A stretch of DNA of 64,000 nucleotides from Psychromonas arctica DSM 14288 (GCF_000482725.1 NZ_AXWP01000008.1:153602-217601), one strand, 5' to 3'. Positions 49,122 to 59,370 are shown, numbered from the stretch's first letter. The notes: generated by a model not told the origin, from the sequence alone. Numbers and translations: made by a program.

Positions 49122-49910
49122 ATGCTTAAACGTTCATTTCTACTTTCTTTGTTGTTTTTGGCTAACAGCACTGTGTATGCGCAAAGTGTGCAGGGCGACA
49201 AAGAAACTTATATGAGTGACCCAATCGAACCAGTTAATCGCTTGGTGTGGGATTTTAACTATTATGTTTTAGATGGTTACATTTACAGACCGGTTACTGA
49301 AACCTATGTTGATTGGGTGCCCGACGGAGGCAGAACGGCACTTAATAACATGGTGCTTAATTTAGACGAACCTTCAAATATTGTGAATAACTTATTGCAG
49401 TTAGAGTTTAAACAAGCCACCAATGCTTTTTTTCGTTTTACTTTTAATTCAACGTTTGGCCTGTTGGGTTTATTTGATATCGCCAAATACGGTGGCATCG
49501 AACGTCGTAGAGAAAGTTTCGGCAATGTATTAGGGCATTGGTCTGTGCCGCATGGTCCTTACCTTATGGTGCCTGTGATTGGGCCACGTAGTACCAGAAT
49601 ATTAGTGGGTAATGTGGTGGATGGTTTGTACTTTCCTATGAGTTATTTGAACTTGTGGCAATCAGGCGTGGTATGGGGATTAAATGGCTTAGACGTACGT
49701 GAAGGTTTATTAGGTCAAGAAGCGTTAATCGACCAATCCCTAGATCCTTATACTTTTGTAAAAGAAGCTTATATACAATACGAAGCCTTTAAATTTTATT
49801 CGCAGGGAGCGAGCTCGGATGAGTTTATTAAACTGCAACAGCAAAAATCACAACGTTCACAAAAACAAACAGAACAAGAGCTGAATGATTTCTTAGATGA
49901 AATTGATTAA
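49122..49910 (+). CDS. mlaA: phospholipid-transport protein MlaA (VacJ), without lipobox
   Basis: 262 residues. Family motifs: DPIEPVNRLVWDFNYYVLD, LDEPSNIVNNLLQ, TFGLLGLFDIAKYGGIERR and GPYLMVPVIGPRSTRI. MlaA removes misplaced phospholipid from the outer leaflet of the outer membrane with OmpC-type porins. E. coli MlaA is a lipoprotein, but this N terminus (LANSTVYAQS) has a signal-peptidase-I type site and no cysteine. A Gln/Lys-rich tail ends the protein. It stands alone in the strand run. Confidence 0.93.
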   Translation: MLKRSFLLSLLFLANSTVYAQSVQGDKETYMSDPIEPVNRLVWDFNYYVLDGYIYRPVTETYVDWVPDGGRTALNNMVLNLDEPSNIVNNLLQLEFKQATNAFFRFTFNSTFGLLGLFDIAKYGGIERRRESFGNVLGHWSVPHGPYLMVPVIGPRSTRILVGNVVDGLYFPMSYLNLWQSGVVWGLNGLDVREGLLGQEALIDQSLDPYTFVKEAYIQYEAFKFYSQGASSDEFIKLQQQKSQRSQKQTEQELNDFLDEID

Positions 49911-50101
49911 TAGCCATGCCGTTAAATAGCAGCAGATGTTTGTTGGTTAAAATGAATTGCTTCATTATTCCTGTCAACATTTGCTCAAACACTAAAATGA
50001 GTTACTGCTACAAAACAGCCAAAAAAGCACCACATAAATGCTAGCAATATAAATATAAAAATAAAACGAAAAACTAATTTAATCAAAGACTCGGGGTTGA
50101 T

Positions 50102-50788
50102 ATGTCAGTTGCAAATTTAATTACCATTGATGGGCCAAGTGGTTCAGGTAAAGGTACCGTATGTCACATTCTAGCGAAAAAGTTAGGATGGCATTTATTA
50201 GACAGTGGCGCGCTTTATCGTATTTTAGCTTACGCCGCATTACAACAAAAAGTCGCATTAAACGACGCGCAAGGATTAGCGGATTTAGCATTAACATTAG
50301 AAGTTTCATTTGTCTCTAATGGTAGCGGTGTAGATACCTTATTAAGCGCTGAAAATGTCGGTGATAAGTTACGCACTGAAGTGGTTGCACAAGCTGCATC
50401 CGAGGTCGCTTCTATTGAGCTGGTACGATCAGCCCTGCTGGCACGTCAAAAAGCATTCTTACAGCAACCTGGTTTAATCGCCGATGGCCGAGACATGGGC
50501 ACAGTGGTATTTCCGGAGGCTGAGGTCAAGATATTCTTAGATGCAAGCGCCGAGGAGCGAGCCCAACGCCGTTTTAATCAGTTGCAAGATAAGGGCTTTA
50601 ATGTTAGCATCGCGCAAATTTTAAGCGAGATTAAAGAGCGTGATTATCGTGATCGTAACCGAGCTATTGCTCCATTACGACCTGCTGATGATGCATTAGT
50701 TATTGACTCAACGACATTAACGATTGATCAAGTTGTAGACAAAATATTAACCTTAACTGAACTTAAATTAAAAATTTCAACTGAATAA
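50102..50788 (+). CDS. cmk: cytidylate kinase
   Basis: 228 residues. P-loop [12 protein letters not shown] at the N terminus, LLDSGALYR and [15 protein letters not shown] are CMP-kinase signatures. It phosphorylates CMP and dCMP. It lies directly upstream of rpsA, a conserved gene pair. Confidence 0.97.
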   Translation: MSVANLITIDGPSGSGKGTVCHILAKKLGWHLLDSGALYRILAYAALQQKVALNDAQGLADLALTLEVSFVSNGSGVDTLLSAENVGDKLRTEVVAQAASEVASIELVRSALLARQKAFLQQPGLIADGRDMGTVVFPEAEVKIFLDASAEERAQRRFNQLQDKGFNVSIAQILSEIKERDYRDRNRAIAPLRPADDALVIDSTTLTIDQVVDKILTLTELKLKISTE

Positions 50789-50890
50789 TCAGTTGTTTAC
50801 TAATACTACTTTATGGATGAAGTGGTAACTCTCTTGCCTCCCGTACGAATGGATTGTATGTGGTTGTATAAAATAAGTGTGAATAAATAG

Positions 50891-52561
50891 ATGATGGAAT
50901 CTTTTGCTGAACTATTTGAAGAATCTCTTCAACAAGTAGAAACTCGCCCAGGTACAATTGTTAAAGGTACAATCGTACGTATTAGCAACAACTTAGTATT
51001 CGTTGACGCTGGACTTAAATCTGAAGCTGCTATCCCAGTTGAAGAATTCAAGAACGCTGCTGGCGAAATTGAAGTTGAAGTTGGCGATGTTTGTGATGTA
51101 GCTCTAGACGCTGTAGAAGATGGTTTCGGTGAAACTAAACTTTCTCGCGAAAAAGCGAAACGTCACGAAGCTTGGATCCAATTAGAGAAAGCGTACGAAG
51201 ACCAAGAAACTGTTATCGGTGTTATCAACGGTAAAGTTAAAGGTGGTTTCACTGTTGAATTAAACGGTATCCGTGCTTTCCTTCCTGGTTCATTAGTTGA
51301 CGTACGTCCGGTACGTGACACTGCTCACCTTGAAAACAAAGATATTGAATTCAAAGTGATCAAGCTAGACCAAAAACGCAACAATGTTGTTGTATCTCGT
51401 CGTGCTGTTATCGAAACTGAAAACAGTGTTGAACGTGATGAACTTCTTGAGAACCTTCAAGAAGGTCAAGAAGTTAAAGGTATCGTTAAGAACCTTACTG
51501 ACTACGGTGCATTCGTAGACTTAGGCGGCGTTGACGGCCTACTACATATCACTGATATGGCTTGGAAACGTGTTAAACACCCAAGCGAAATCGTAACTGT
51601 TGGTGAAGAAATCAACGTTAAAATCCTTAAGTTTGACCGTGAGCGTACTCGTGTATCACTAGGTCTTAAGCAATTAGGTGAAGATCCATGGGTTGCAATC
51701 GCTAAGCGTTACCCTGAATCAACTCGTCTAACTGGTAAAGTAACAAACTTAACTGATTACGGTTGTTTCGTAGAAATTGAAGAAGGCGTAGAAGGTCTTG
51801 TTCACGTTTCTGAAATGGATTGGACTAATAAAAACATCCACCCATCTAAAGTTGTTAACTTAGGCGATATGGCTGAAGTTATGGTTCTAGACATCGACGA
51901 AGAACGTCGTCGTATTTCTCTAGGCCTTAAACAATGTAAAGCTAACCCGTGGGAAGAGTTCTCTTCAACACACGATAAAGGACAAAAAGTTTCTGGTAAG
52001 ATTAAATCTATCACTGACTTCGGTATCTTCATCGGTCTTGACGGCAACATCGACGGTCTAGTTCACCTTTCTGACATTAGCTGGGAAGTTGAAGGCGAAA
52101 AAGCAGTACTTGACTACAAAAAAGGCGACGAAATCGAAGCTGTTGTATTACAAGTTGACCCAGAGCGCGAACGTATCTCTCTTGGTATCAAACAAATTGC
52201 TGCTGACCCATTCAACAATTACTTAGCAGAATTCAAGAAAGGAACTATTGTTACTGGTACTATTTCTGAAGTTGATGCTAAGGGTGCAACAGTTACTCTT
52301 ACTGAAGGCGTTGAAGGTTACATCCGTGTTGCAGATATCTCACGTGATCGTATCGAAGATGCATCTACAGTATTAAAAGCTGGTGAGCCTGTTGAAGCTA
52401 AATACGTAGGTGTTGATCGTAAAAACCGCGTAATCAGCTTGTCTATCAAAGCTAAAGATGAAGCAGATGAGAAAGATGCTATCGATAGCTTGAAGCAACA
52501 AGATGAAGCAAGCATGGGTAATGCAATGCTTGACGCGTTTAACGCTGCTAAAGGCAAATAA
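50891..52561 (+). CDS. rpsA: 30S ribosomal protein S1
   Basis: 556 residues with six S1 (OB-fold) repeats, for example [22 protein letters not shown] and [24 protein letters not shown]1 unwinds and binds mRNA leaders and is essential in gammaproteobacteria. The first of two ATGs is chosen because [13 protein letters not shown] aligns with the E. coli start. The codon use differs from neighbours (more C-ending codons such as AAC and GAC), as expected for a highly expressed gene. Confidence 0.98.
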   Translation: MMESFAELFEESLQQVETRPGTIVKGTIVRISNNLVFVDAGLKSEAAIPVEEFKNAAGEIEVEVGDVCDVALDAVEDGFGETKLSREKAKRHEAWIQLEKAYEDQETVIGVINGKVKGGFTVELNGIRAFLPGSLVDVRPVRDTAHLENKDIEFKVIKLDQKRNNVVVSRRAVIETENSVERDELLENLQEGQEVKGIVKNLTDYGAFVDLGGVDGLLHITDMAWKRVKHPSEIVTVGEEINVKILKFDRERTRVSLGLKQLGEDPWVAIAKRYPESTRLTGKVTNLTDYGCFVEIEEGVEGLVHVSEMDWTNKNIHPSKVVNLGDMAEVMVLDIDEERRRISLGLKQCKANPWEEFSSTHDKGQKVSGKIKSITDFGIFIGLDGNIDGLVHLSDISWEVEGEKAVLDYKKGDEIEAVVLQVDPERERISLGIKQIAADPFNNYLAEFKKGTIVTGTISEVDAKGATVTLTEGVEGYIRVADISRDRIEDASTVLKAGEPVEAKYVGVDRKNRVISLSIKAKDEADEKDAIDSLKQQDEASMGNAMLDAFNAAKGK

Positions 52562-52567
52562 TTAAAA

Positions 52568-52590
52568 GTGGCTGGTAACAGCCACCTTTA
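52568..52590 (+). terminator. weak terminator after rpsA
   Basis: 7-bp stem GTGGCTG/CAGCCAC with loop GTAA, followed by a short CTTTAA. The poor T run suggests partial termination and read-through into ihfB. Confidence 0.55.
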
Positions 52591-52644
52591 ATAGCATTAA
52601 CTGGTGTCTTTTTTAATTTGTATTCACATAATACGAGGTAAGTT

Positions 52645-52932
52645 ATGACTAAGTCTGATTTGATCGAAAGGCTAACCAGCAAACACTTTCAATTGTCGGT
52701 TAAAGAAGTTGAAGATAGTGTTAAAGAAACATTAATGTTAATGACCAATTCACTTGCATCAGGCGAGCGTATTGAAGTCAGAGGCTTTGGTAGTTTTTCT
52801 TTACATTACCGTGCCCCACGCATTGGCCGTAACCCTAAAACAGGCGACAAGGTTGAACTAGGTGGAAAGTATGTTCCTCACTTCAAACCGGGTAAAGCAT
52901 TGAGAGAACGTGTTAATGCAATAAATGCCTAA
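52645..52932 (+). CDS. ihfB: integration host factor beta subunit
   Basis: 95 residues, a DNABII protein. [22 protein letters not shown] is the DNA-intercalating arm with its proline, typical of IhfB. It bends DNA together with IhfA, and would assist sigma-54 promoters like those in this window. It follows rpsA, the usual order. Confidence 0.97.
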   Translation: MTKSDLIERLTSKHFQLSVKEVEDSVKETLMLMTNSLASGERIEVRGFGSFSLHYRAPRIGRNPKTGDKVELGGKYVPHFKPGKALRERVNAINA

Positions 52933-52934
52933 AT

Positions 52935-52964
52935 AAAAATGGTGCTGAAAAGCACCATTTTTTT
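52935..52964 (+). terminator. terminator after ihfB
   Basis: 12-pair stem ending in GGTGCT/AGCACC with a GAAA tetraloop and a T run, two bases after the ihfB stop. Confidence 0.95.
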
Positions 52965-53149
52965 ATCTATTATTTCTTCGTCATTTCTTTCAATCTTTTT
53001 TAAAGTCTACTTCTGCAGCCATTTCATCGCTAATAGTATTAATCTGATCAATATCCTAGAGGATAATAGCAAAGGAATCATATCAATGATTTATTCCCTG
53101 CTTGATTTATAATACACTCATCACTTCTTATTCTTGTGTAGGTATCAGT

Positions 53150-53437
53150 ATGAAACGCTTTCTAACTATATTAATCACAGTGGTATTTTTTATTATTGTG
53201 ATTGTAATAGGTTTAAAAAACCAACAGCTCGTCACCTTAAATTATCTCATTGCGCAAAATGAATTACGCTTATCAACATTATTAGCGATTGTTTTTTCAG
53301 TGGGTTTTTCAACGGCGATATTTATTGCTAGCTACTTTTATTTAGCATTAAAAATGAAGGCTCGTCAGCTGCGTAAATTAACCGTTAAACAACGTAGAGA
53401 GCTGAATGATTTACGCGCCAACATTGAAAAAGATTAA
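53150..53437 (+). CDS. lapA: lipopolysaccharide assembly protein LapA
   Basis: 95 residues from the ATG at 53150; the longer frame from 53102 adds 16 atypical residues. Two membrane helices and the GLKNQQLVTLNYLIAQ segment, typical of DUF1049/LapA. It works with LapB in control of LpxC turnover and LPS assembly. It lies six bases before lapB. Confidence 0.9.
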   Translation: MKRFLTILITVVFFIIVIVIGLKNQQLVTLNYLIAQNELRLSTLLAIVFSVGFSTAIFIASYFYLALKMKARQLRKLTVKQRRELNDLRANIEKD

Positions 53438-53443
53438 TTCTTA

Positions 53444-54616
53444 GTGCAAGAAGTCTTCTTTCTCTTACTGCCTGTGGCTGCCTTTTATGGTTGGTACATG
53501 GGCGTGCGCAGCGTTTATCAGAAAAAACAGCAAAAAGGTAATAAATTAAGCCGTGATTATGTTCAAGGGTTAAATTTTTTATTAAATGAACAACCCGATA
53601 AAGCCGTTGATCATTTTATTGCATTGTTAGATGTTGATGATGAAACCATTGAAACACACCTCGCTTTAGGCAATCTATTTCGTCAAAATGGCGAAGTCGA
53701 CCGTGCGATCCGTATTCATCAAAACTTAATTGCACGTCCTAACTTAACACTTGAGCAACGCGACCTTGCTATGTTGCAATTGGGTAAAGATTTCTATCAA
53801 TCGGGGTTATTTGACCGCAGTGAAGAAACCTTTATTCAACTTAAGGAATCACCTGAGTACAGACAAGTTGCGCTAGAAAACCTATTACTTATCTACCAAC
53901 AACTAAAAGATTGGCAAGAGGCGATTAATTGTACCGAACAGTTAAATAAAATGGGTCAAGATAAAGCCAAACCAAGAACCTTATCTTACCTGTATTGCAG
54001 CTTAGCGGACCAATTGAAAAAACCTGATCAACAAAAGCAAGCCATCAAGTTATATCAAAAAGCATTAGTGACTTACCCTAAGTGTATACGCGCTTGTATC
54101 GCTATCGCCGATTATTACGATCAAGTGCGACAGCAGAAAAAAGCGTTAGAAGTATTACAACGTGTACCAGAGTTAGATATCGACTTTACCGAAGTAATAT
54201 TAGAAAAGTTATATGCCCTACACAAAGAGCTACATACAGAACAAGCGTTAATGGATTATTTGTACCATATTGTGGGTTTAGGGGGAGGCGCAAGTGCGGT
54301 TATCCTACTAGCTAGTTTGATTGCTGAATTTAAAAGCGTTGAAGAAGCCCAAGCATTTATGTTGCAAGAGCTAAGACGTAATCCGACCATGAAAGGTTTT
54401 AATCATTTAATGACCTATCATTTACGCTTAGCACAATCAGATAATGAGAAAGAAAGTTTAGTCTTTCTACATACCTTGGTGAGTGAGCAAATTAAATCTC
54501 GATCTCAATATCGCTGTCAAAAATGTGGCTATTCCACTAAAAAACTATTCTGGCAGTGCCCATCTTGTAAAAGTTGGGGACGCATTAAACCGATTCGTGG
54601 TTTAGATGGCGAATAG
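53444..54616 (+). CDS. lapB: lipopolysaccharide assembly protein LapB (YciM)
   Basis: 390 residues with a GTG start. An N-terminal membrane helix, TPR repeats (about 30-330) and a C-terminal rubredoxin-like zinc domain (CQKCGYSTKKLFWQCPSCKS). LapB delivers LpxC to FtsH and coordinates LPS synthesis with transport. The second residue onward (QEVFFLLLPVAAFYGWYMG) is family-like. Confidence 0.95.
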   Translation: MQEVFFLLLPVAAFYGWYMGVRSVYQKKQQKGNKLSRDYVQGLNFLLNEQPDKAVDHFIALLDVDDETIETHLALGNLFRQNGEVDRAIRIHQNLIARPNLTLEQRDLAMLQLGKDFYQSGLFDRSEETFIQLKESPEYRQVALENLLLIYQQLKDWQEAINCTEQLNKMGQDKAKPRTLSYLYCSLADQLKKPDQQKQAIKLYQKALVTYPKCIRACIAIADYYDQVRQQKKALEVLQRVPELDIDFTEVILEKLYALHKELHTEQALMDYLYHIVGLGGGASAVILLASLIAEFKSVEEAQAFMLQELRRNPTMKGFNHLMTYHLRLAQSDNEKESLVFLHTLVSEQIKSRSQYRCQKCGYSTKKLFWQCPSCKSWGRIKPIRGLDGE

Positions 54617-54690
54617 TCGATTGTGCATTTACAATCAGGTCACTTTGATACACGATCACACTTAAATTAACAATCACGCATTATAAGTAA
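54612..54690. repeat. degenerate ~20-bp array between lapB and pyrF
   Basis: Three units of 19, 20 and 20 bases at 54632-54650, 54651-54670 and 54671-54690 share a CAATCA/CGATCA start and a CA(C/T)T core; the last is caatcacgcattataagtaa. A weaker partial copy lies before them and begins near the lapB stop. Confidence 0.55.
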
Positions 54691-54719
54691 CTAATTATAC
54701 GTTTGATATAGGAATAAAA

Positions 54720-55424
54720 ATGACTCAGCTTACCGACCCTAAAGTTGTAATTGCACTCGATTATGACAACAAGCAACAAGCATTGGCTTTTATTGAGCAG
54801 CTAGATCCTAGTACTTGCCGTTTAAAAATTGGTAAAGAAATGTTTACTCACTTTGGTCCTGAATTTGTAAAATTAGTGGTTGCTAAAGGTTTTGATGTTT
54901 TCCTAGATTTGAAGTTTCATGATATTCCTAACACCGTAGCAAAAGCAGTGAAAGCAGCCGCTGACTTAGGGGTTTGGATGGTTAACGTACATGCCAGTGG
55001 CGGTCGTCGTATGATGGAAGCTGCCAAAGCTATTTTAGAACCTTACGGTGATAAAGCGCCATTACTGATAGCCGTGACGGTATTAACTAGCATGGATCAA
55101 AATGACCTCACCGAATTAGGCATTGACCTGACACCTGCAGAACAAGTAAAGCGTTTAGCGACATTAACTAAATCATCTGGGTTAGATGGCGTGGTTTGTT
55201 CATCACATGAAGTGCAGGAGTTAAAAGCTTTGCTAGGGGAGTCATTTAAGCTGATCACGCCAGGTATTCGACCAGCAGGCTCCGATGCTGGTGATCAACG
55301 CCGTATTAAAACACCAAAACAAGCGCTTGAAAGTGGATCGGATTATTTAGTAATTGGACGCCCGATTACTCAAGCAGAAGATCCTGTTGCCGTGTTAAAT
55401 GAAATTAACGCATCGCTAGGTTAA
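54720..55424 (+). CDS. pyrF: orotidine 5'-phosphate decarboxylase
   Basis: 234 residues. The active-site signature [13 protein letters not shown] (Asp63, Lys65, Asp68) is intact, as is [14 protein letters not shown], the phosphate-binding end. It makes UMP in pyrimidine synthesis. It follows lapB, a widespread gene order in gammaproteobacteria. Confidence 0.98.
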   Translation: MTQLTDPKVVIALDYDNKQQALAFIEQLDPSTCRLKIGKEMFTHFGPEFVKLVVAKGFDVFLDLKFHDIPNTVAKAVKAAADLGVWMVNVHASGGRRMMEAAKAILEPYGDKAPLLIAVTVLTSMDQNDLTELGIDLTPAEQVKRLATLTKSSGLDGVVCSSHEVQELKALLGESFKLITPGIRPAGSDAGDQRRIKTPKQALESGSDYLVIGRPITQAEDPVAVLNEINASLG

Positions 55425-55454
55425 TTAAGCTCCGTTAAGGGATCGTCATTTTTT

Positions 55455-56141
55455 ATGAAAAAAATTGATATTACTAAATACAAAGCAGATTTTATGCAAA
55501 AAATTGCATTTGATTTCAAACAATGGATGTCACCGGCAATACGCGATTATTATTCATTATTCTTGAAGAATGCACATCAAAATCGTGAACAACTTCTGTC
55601 ATGGGTAAAGGAATATTCAGTATTAGAAAATGGTCGCTCGGTTAAAGTTGCACAAAAACCGATTCAAGTTTCTTCGGAAGCCCGTGAATTGTTTTTATGT
55701 TTACAAACTAGAATCGGTGAAGAAGTTCATGTAGGTGAGTGGTTGACGATCACACAAGATCGTGTGGATCAGTTTGCACATGTGACTGAAGATCATCAAT
55801 GGTTACATAATGATGTTGAACGTGCTGAAAAAGAATCCCCCTTTAAAACCACCATTGCTCACGGTTTTTTGACGTTATCGTTACTGCCTCATTTAACCGA
55901 TAGCGTAGATGCCAGTCGTCCTGCTTACCCTAATGCAAAAATGACAGTGAATTACGGACTTAATCAAGTACGTTTTCCTTATCCTGTTAAAACGGGCAGT
56001 GTGATCCGTGCACACAGTCGCTTAATTAAAGTATCACCGATAAAACGCGGTTTAGAGATCGAAAAAGAGATCTCTGTGGAAATACAAGGCACACGCCGCC
56101 CAGGTTGCGTGGCCGTTTCCGTGGTCAGGGTCTATTTCTAA
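55455..56141 (+). CDS. MaoC-like hydratase family protein
   Basis: 228 residues. The first 85 residues are helical and unassigned. From about residue 90 a MaoC hot-dog domain follows: WLTITQDRVDQFAHVTEDHQWLH holds the expected catalytic Asp and His, and FKTTIAHGFLTLSLLPHL is the family substrate-pocket motif. Relatives are (R)-specific enoyl-CoA hydratases. A polyhydroxyalkanoate or fatty-acid role is only inferred. 30 bases after pyrF, so possibly cotranscribed. Confidence 0.88.
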   Translation: MKKIDITKYKADFMQKIAFDFKQWMSPAIRDYYSLFLKNAHQNREQLLSWVKEYSVLENGRSVKVAQKPIQVSSEARELFLCLQTRIGEEVHVGEWLTITQDRVDQFAHVTEDHQWLHNDVERAEKESPFKTTIAHGFLTLSLLPHLTDSVDASRPAYPNAKMTVNYGLNQVRFPYPVKTGSVIRAHSRLIKVSPIKRGLEIEKEISVEIQGTRRPGCVAVSVVRVYF

Positions 56142-56319
56142 TTGGTGTTCTAAGATCTAGTAAACTTGAGTGGTTACAATAAATTGACACTGTATTGTAA
56201 CCCTTATCAATGCTGTTGATCGCAGCCTTAATAAGAATTTCTTAAAAATGGATCATTAAAGAAAGCTATTACCGGTTAAAGTTATTCTATAAAGTTATCA
56301 ATTAAAGCGACCGCCAAAA

Positions 56320-56598
56320 ATGCGGCTTAAAATTGCCACCCAAAAAAGACGGTCCACGATCTTGCCTCTATTTTCTATTCTTTATTTATTTGCTCCCTTA
56401 ATCACCTTACAACCTAGCATCTGTTGGCCTCAGCACTTGTTGCTACCTGTCGCTTTAATAGTGACGCGATGGTAAGGATCCATTGATGATCCTATATTGT
56501 TATTTTTAATCTATCGCTCAATCCTTGCTATTAAACCCTATCAAGGTGCTTTTTTATCCCTTACCTGTAGCGCGTCATTTTTTAGTGGCTGTATTTAA
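56320..56598 (+). pseudogene. possible broken small membrane-protein frame
   Basis: An ATG at 56320 opens a 51-codon frame, ending at TAA 56473. The same frame stays open for another 40 codons to 56598. Both halves are hydrophobic (STILPLFSILYLFAPLITL, then PILLFLIYRSILAIKPYQG), which would fit a small membrane protein interrupted by one stop. There is no clear Shine-Dalgarno sequence, and I do not recognise the family. It may simply be chance in AT-rich DNA. Confidence 0.2.
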
Positions 56599-56745
56599 AC
56601 CCGACCTCGATTTCTTGTTTTATAGCAAAATTCTTCTTTTAACAGGTAAGCCTTCAAATTTTTCAATGATTAATTTTTAGATTAAGTTATTGATATAAAA
56701 TATTTTTATTTAATTTTTTTTAATCAGATTAGTAATATTAAAAGT

Positions 56746-56761
56746 TGGCATAAAACTCGCA
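56746..56761 (+). promoter_or_regulatory. sigma-54 promoter of the first flagellin
   Basis: TGGCAT-aaaac-TCGCA with GG and GC ten bases apart, about 93 bases before the ATG. A sigma-54 flagellin beside a sigma-28 one resembles flaA versus the other flagellins in Vibrio. Confidence 0.85.
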
Positions 56762-56853
56762 TTATTAACTCCGAGAGTAAAAATTGACGGCAAAACAAAC
56801 AAATATTGCCGGTTTTTCCCAACATGGGATAGAAACAAACAAAGGAGTTAATC

Positions 56854-58812
56854 ATGGCACAGGTTATTAACACAAATATCATGTCGTTGAATGCACAACG
56901 TCAACTCAACAAGAGTCAAAATGTCCAAAACGAAGCAATGTCTCGTTTATCTTCAGGCTTGCGTATTAATAGTGCAAAAGATGATGCGGCAGGTCTTGCT
57001 ATTGCAACGGGAATGGAATCACAAATTCGTGGTATCAACCAAGCGGTACGTAATGCGAATGATGGTATCTCAATGTCACAAACAGCTGAAGGTGCTATGG
57101 ATGAGATGACCAACATATTACAACGTATGCGTGAACTTTCAATTCAGGCTGCCAATGATACTAACTCTTCATCAAATAGGGCATCAATTCAAGAGGAAGT
57201 CGATCAACTATATGAAGAGCTTGACAGAATTTCAAGCGTGACACAGTTTAACGGTGTCAATGTACTTGATGGCAGTGGCGGAAGTACCACATTACAAATA
57301 GGTGCTAACTCAGGTGAAAGTTTAACTTTTACTATTGATTCGGTAACAACAACTGACCTCAACCTCAATGCCGTATCTGGCCTAGGGGACCTCAATGGTG
57401 GACGTGTAGCCGGTGGTGCAGGTCCATTAGCAGACAATTTGGTTGCTATTAATGGTGTTGATATAGGGGCAACTGCTAGTTCTGGCGCAGCTGATCAAAT
57501 TGCGACGGCTATTAATGCTAAGCAAGGGTTAACCGGCGTGACAGCTTCCGCTTATAATGTTGTCGAAGGTACTGCCGGAATTGACGGTTCAACTGACGGA
57601 ACACTTAAGATAGGTGTTGATGGAGGAGCAGTAGTTGATATTGCAGCCACCTCTAGTCCACAGGACTTAGTAGATACCATTAACCGTGATGTTGGTGGGG
57701 TAACAGCTTCTCTTAATAGTAATGGAGGGTTAGTGCTAAGTAACGACACTGGTAAAGCAATTGAAGTTCAAGGAGGGGAACAAGTTGGTTTGGTTTCTGA
57801 TACTTATGCTGGTTACGTTTCTTTAACCAGCTCCGATGGTGAACCCGTCGAGGTGAGTGCTGGCTCTGATGCAGCTGCTGCTGTTGCTGATGTGCAAGCT
57901 TTTGGTTTTAATGTATCAACCGGATCTGATAATATTACAGGTGGTGCGGTAACTTCTGGTGAAATTGATGAGAATGATGGTATTCAAATTAATGGTATTG
58001 ATTTAGGCGCTGTATCGGGAACCTCTGCTAGTGACAAAGCCTTTGCAATTAATGCTATTTCAGATCAAACCGGTGTCAGTGCTTCGGCCAAAACTGAGGT
58101 TGAATATTCAGTAGATGTTGCAAAGATGGCTGCAGAGGGGGCTACTAACTTTTCTATTAACGGCGCTTCTATTGATATGAGCGGTGTCACAAGCTTAGAT
58201 CAGGTTGTGACTAACATTAATGATTCAGGCATTCAAGGTGTGGTAGCTACTGCGGATAATGAAACCGGACGCTTAATATTAAGCTCGCAGTCGGGTAATG
58301 ATATTGCTGTTAAGACGAATGCGGGTGATGTATTTGATGTTGATACTTCAACAGCTGTAACAACTCGCGGTGAAATTACTTTAACAGGGGATGATGGTGC
58401 AGACGTTACTATCACCAGTAATGCAAGCGCTCAAAGTGATCAGGCAGCCGCTTTTGCAAAATTGGGTTTAACTGACATGGGGGGCAACTCTGGCGCCGTC
58501 GGTAAAGGATTAAGTGTGAATACCGCCGCTAATGCTGCAAACTCTATTGACCGAATTGATGATGCATTAGAAAAAATATCTGATTCACGTGCAAATCTAG
58601 GTGCGATCCAGAACCGTTTAGGGTCAACTATTTCGAACCTTGAAAATGTATCGCAGAACTTATCAGGTGCAAAATCGCGTATTTATGATGCAGATTTTGC
58701 CGCTGAAACATCGAAGATGAGTAAAGCGCAGATATTACAACAAGCAGGTACCTCTATGTTGTCACAGGCTAATGCTAGTTCACAAAACGTACTGTCATTA
58801 TTACAAGGATAG
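56854..58812 (+). CDS. flagellin (long, sigma-54 dependent type)
   Basis: 652 residues, much longer than Vibrio flagellins (about 375-380). The D0/D1 N terminus (NTNIMSLNAQRQLNKSQ, RLSSGLRINSAKDDAAGLAI) and C terminus (NRLGSTISNLENVSQNLS, KAQILQQAGTSMLSQANAS) are canonical. The middle, about residues 150-560, contains several flagellin_IN-type segments beginning INGVDIGA, INGIDLGA or INGASIDM. AAAGGAG precedes the ATG. Behind a sigma-54 promoter, it is the likely FlaA equivalent that starts the filament. Confidence 0.95.
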   Translation: MAQVINTNIMSLNAQRQLNKSQNVQNEAMSRLSSGLRINSAKDDAAGLAIATGMESQIRGINQAVRNANDGISMSQTAEGAMDEMTNILQRMRELSIQAANDTNSSSNRASIQEEVDQLYEELDRISSVTQFNGVNVLDGSGGSTTLQIGANSGESLTFTIDSVTTTDLNLNAVSGLGDLNGGRVAGGAGPLADNLVAINGVDIGATASSGAADQIATAINAKQGLTGVTASAYNVVEGTAGIDGSTDGTLKIGVDGGAVVDIAATSSPQDLVDTINRDVGGVTASLNSNGGLVLSNDTGKAIEVQGGEQVGLVSDTYAGYVSLTSSDGEPVEVSAGSDAAAAVADVQAFGFNVSTGSDNITGGAVTSGEIDENDGIQINGIDLGAVSGTSASDKAFAINAISDQTGVSASAKTEVEYSVDVAKMAAEGATNFSINGASIDMSGVTSLDQVVTNINDSGIQGVVATADNETGRLILSSQSGNDIAVKTNAGDVFDVDTSTAVTTRGEITLTGDDGADVTITSNASAQSDQAAAFAKLGLTDMGGNSGAVGKGLSVNTAANAANSIDRIDDALEKISDSRANLGAIQNRLGSTISNLENVSQNLSGAKSRIYDADFAAETSKMSKAQILQQAGTSMLSQANASSQNVLSLLQG

Positions 58813-58941
58813 ATTAAGGCATTAAGTGCTTTGTTGGCGGCAATAATTTGCCAGTTAGGTATAACGTCTTTTTTATAAGTAAAATGGGTGAATGTTTTGT
58901 AGGTTTTTACTCTCATTTTCTCCTCTGTACCCACCCATTTT

Positions 58942-58964
58942 AAGGCAGCCTAGGCTGCCTTTTT
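58942..58964 (+). terminator. terminator of the first flagellin
   Basis: AAGGCAGC and GCTGCCTT around the loop CTAG make a perfect palindrome, followed by TTT. It is about 130 bases after the stop codon. Confidence 0.92.
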
Positions 58965-59030
58965 CTATTCTAGTTACCACCAAAGTCGTTAACCATTAAT
59001 CAAGAAAACCTTTAAACAGATTAAAAAACC

Positions 59031-59370
59031 TTAAAGGGTTAAAAATAAATAAAGTGTTTTAAGATTTTGACCTTAAAACCACAAAACCTATGAACCACGA
59101 AGCCGCTGCGCTGCACAGAGGGCACGAAGAAAACCCTTAGAAAATTAAAAAATTAAAAACGTTAAAGGGTTAAAAATCAATAAAGTGTTTTAGGTTTTTG
59201 ACCTTACTTCTTTACCCTTCGTGCCTTCGTGGTTAATTGCTTTTGACCTTGAAACCGAAAACCCGTTAACCACGAAGCCGCTGCGCTGTACAGAGGGCAT
59301 GAAGAAAACCCTTAAAAATTAAAAAACTTAATGAAGTTAAAAAATAAAAAAAGGGATACCTTCGTGGTTA
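59031..59370. repeat. duplicated dispersed-type repeat between flagellins
   Basis: A 45-base element is present at 59031-59075 and 59162-59206 (three mismatches), and a 47-base element at 59093-59139 and 59268-59314 (two mismatches). The latter begins AACCACGAAGCCGCTGCGCT. Inverted half-copies ending CTTCGTGGTT lie at 59217-59234 and 59359-59368, so large stem-loops can form. Short inverted sequences of the AACCACGAAG type recur between genes in many bacterial genomes (from general familiarity, not checked). Confidence 0.85.

Larger units (their letters stand above)
56142..56853. other. 712-bp region before the first flagellin
   Basis: Contains a 10-bp inverted repeat (GGTTACAATA/TATTGTAACC at 56172-56202, 11-base spacer) that may end the pyrF transcript, a possible broken small reading frame (56320-56598) and the sigma-54 promoter of the flagellin at 56746-56761. 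The rest is AT-rich without obvious content. Confidence 0.65.

Noticed and set aside
56142-56853. Flagellar regulator gene before the first flagellin
   Set aside because: No frame longer than about 51 codons and no recognisable motif.
59031-59370. Insertion sequence between the flagellin genes
   Set aside because: No transposase reading frame and no target duplication; the repeats are short and non-coding.
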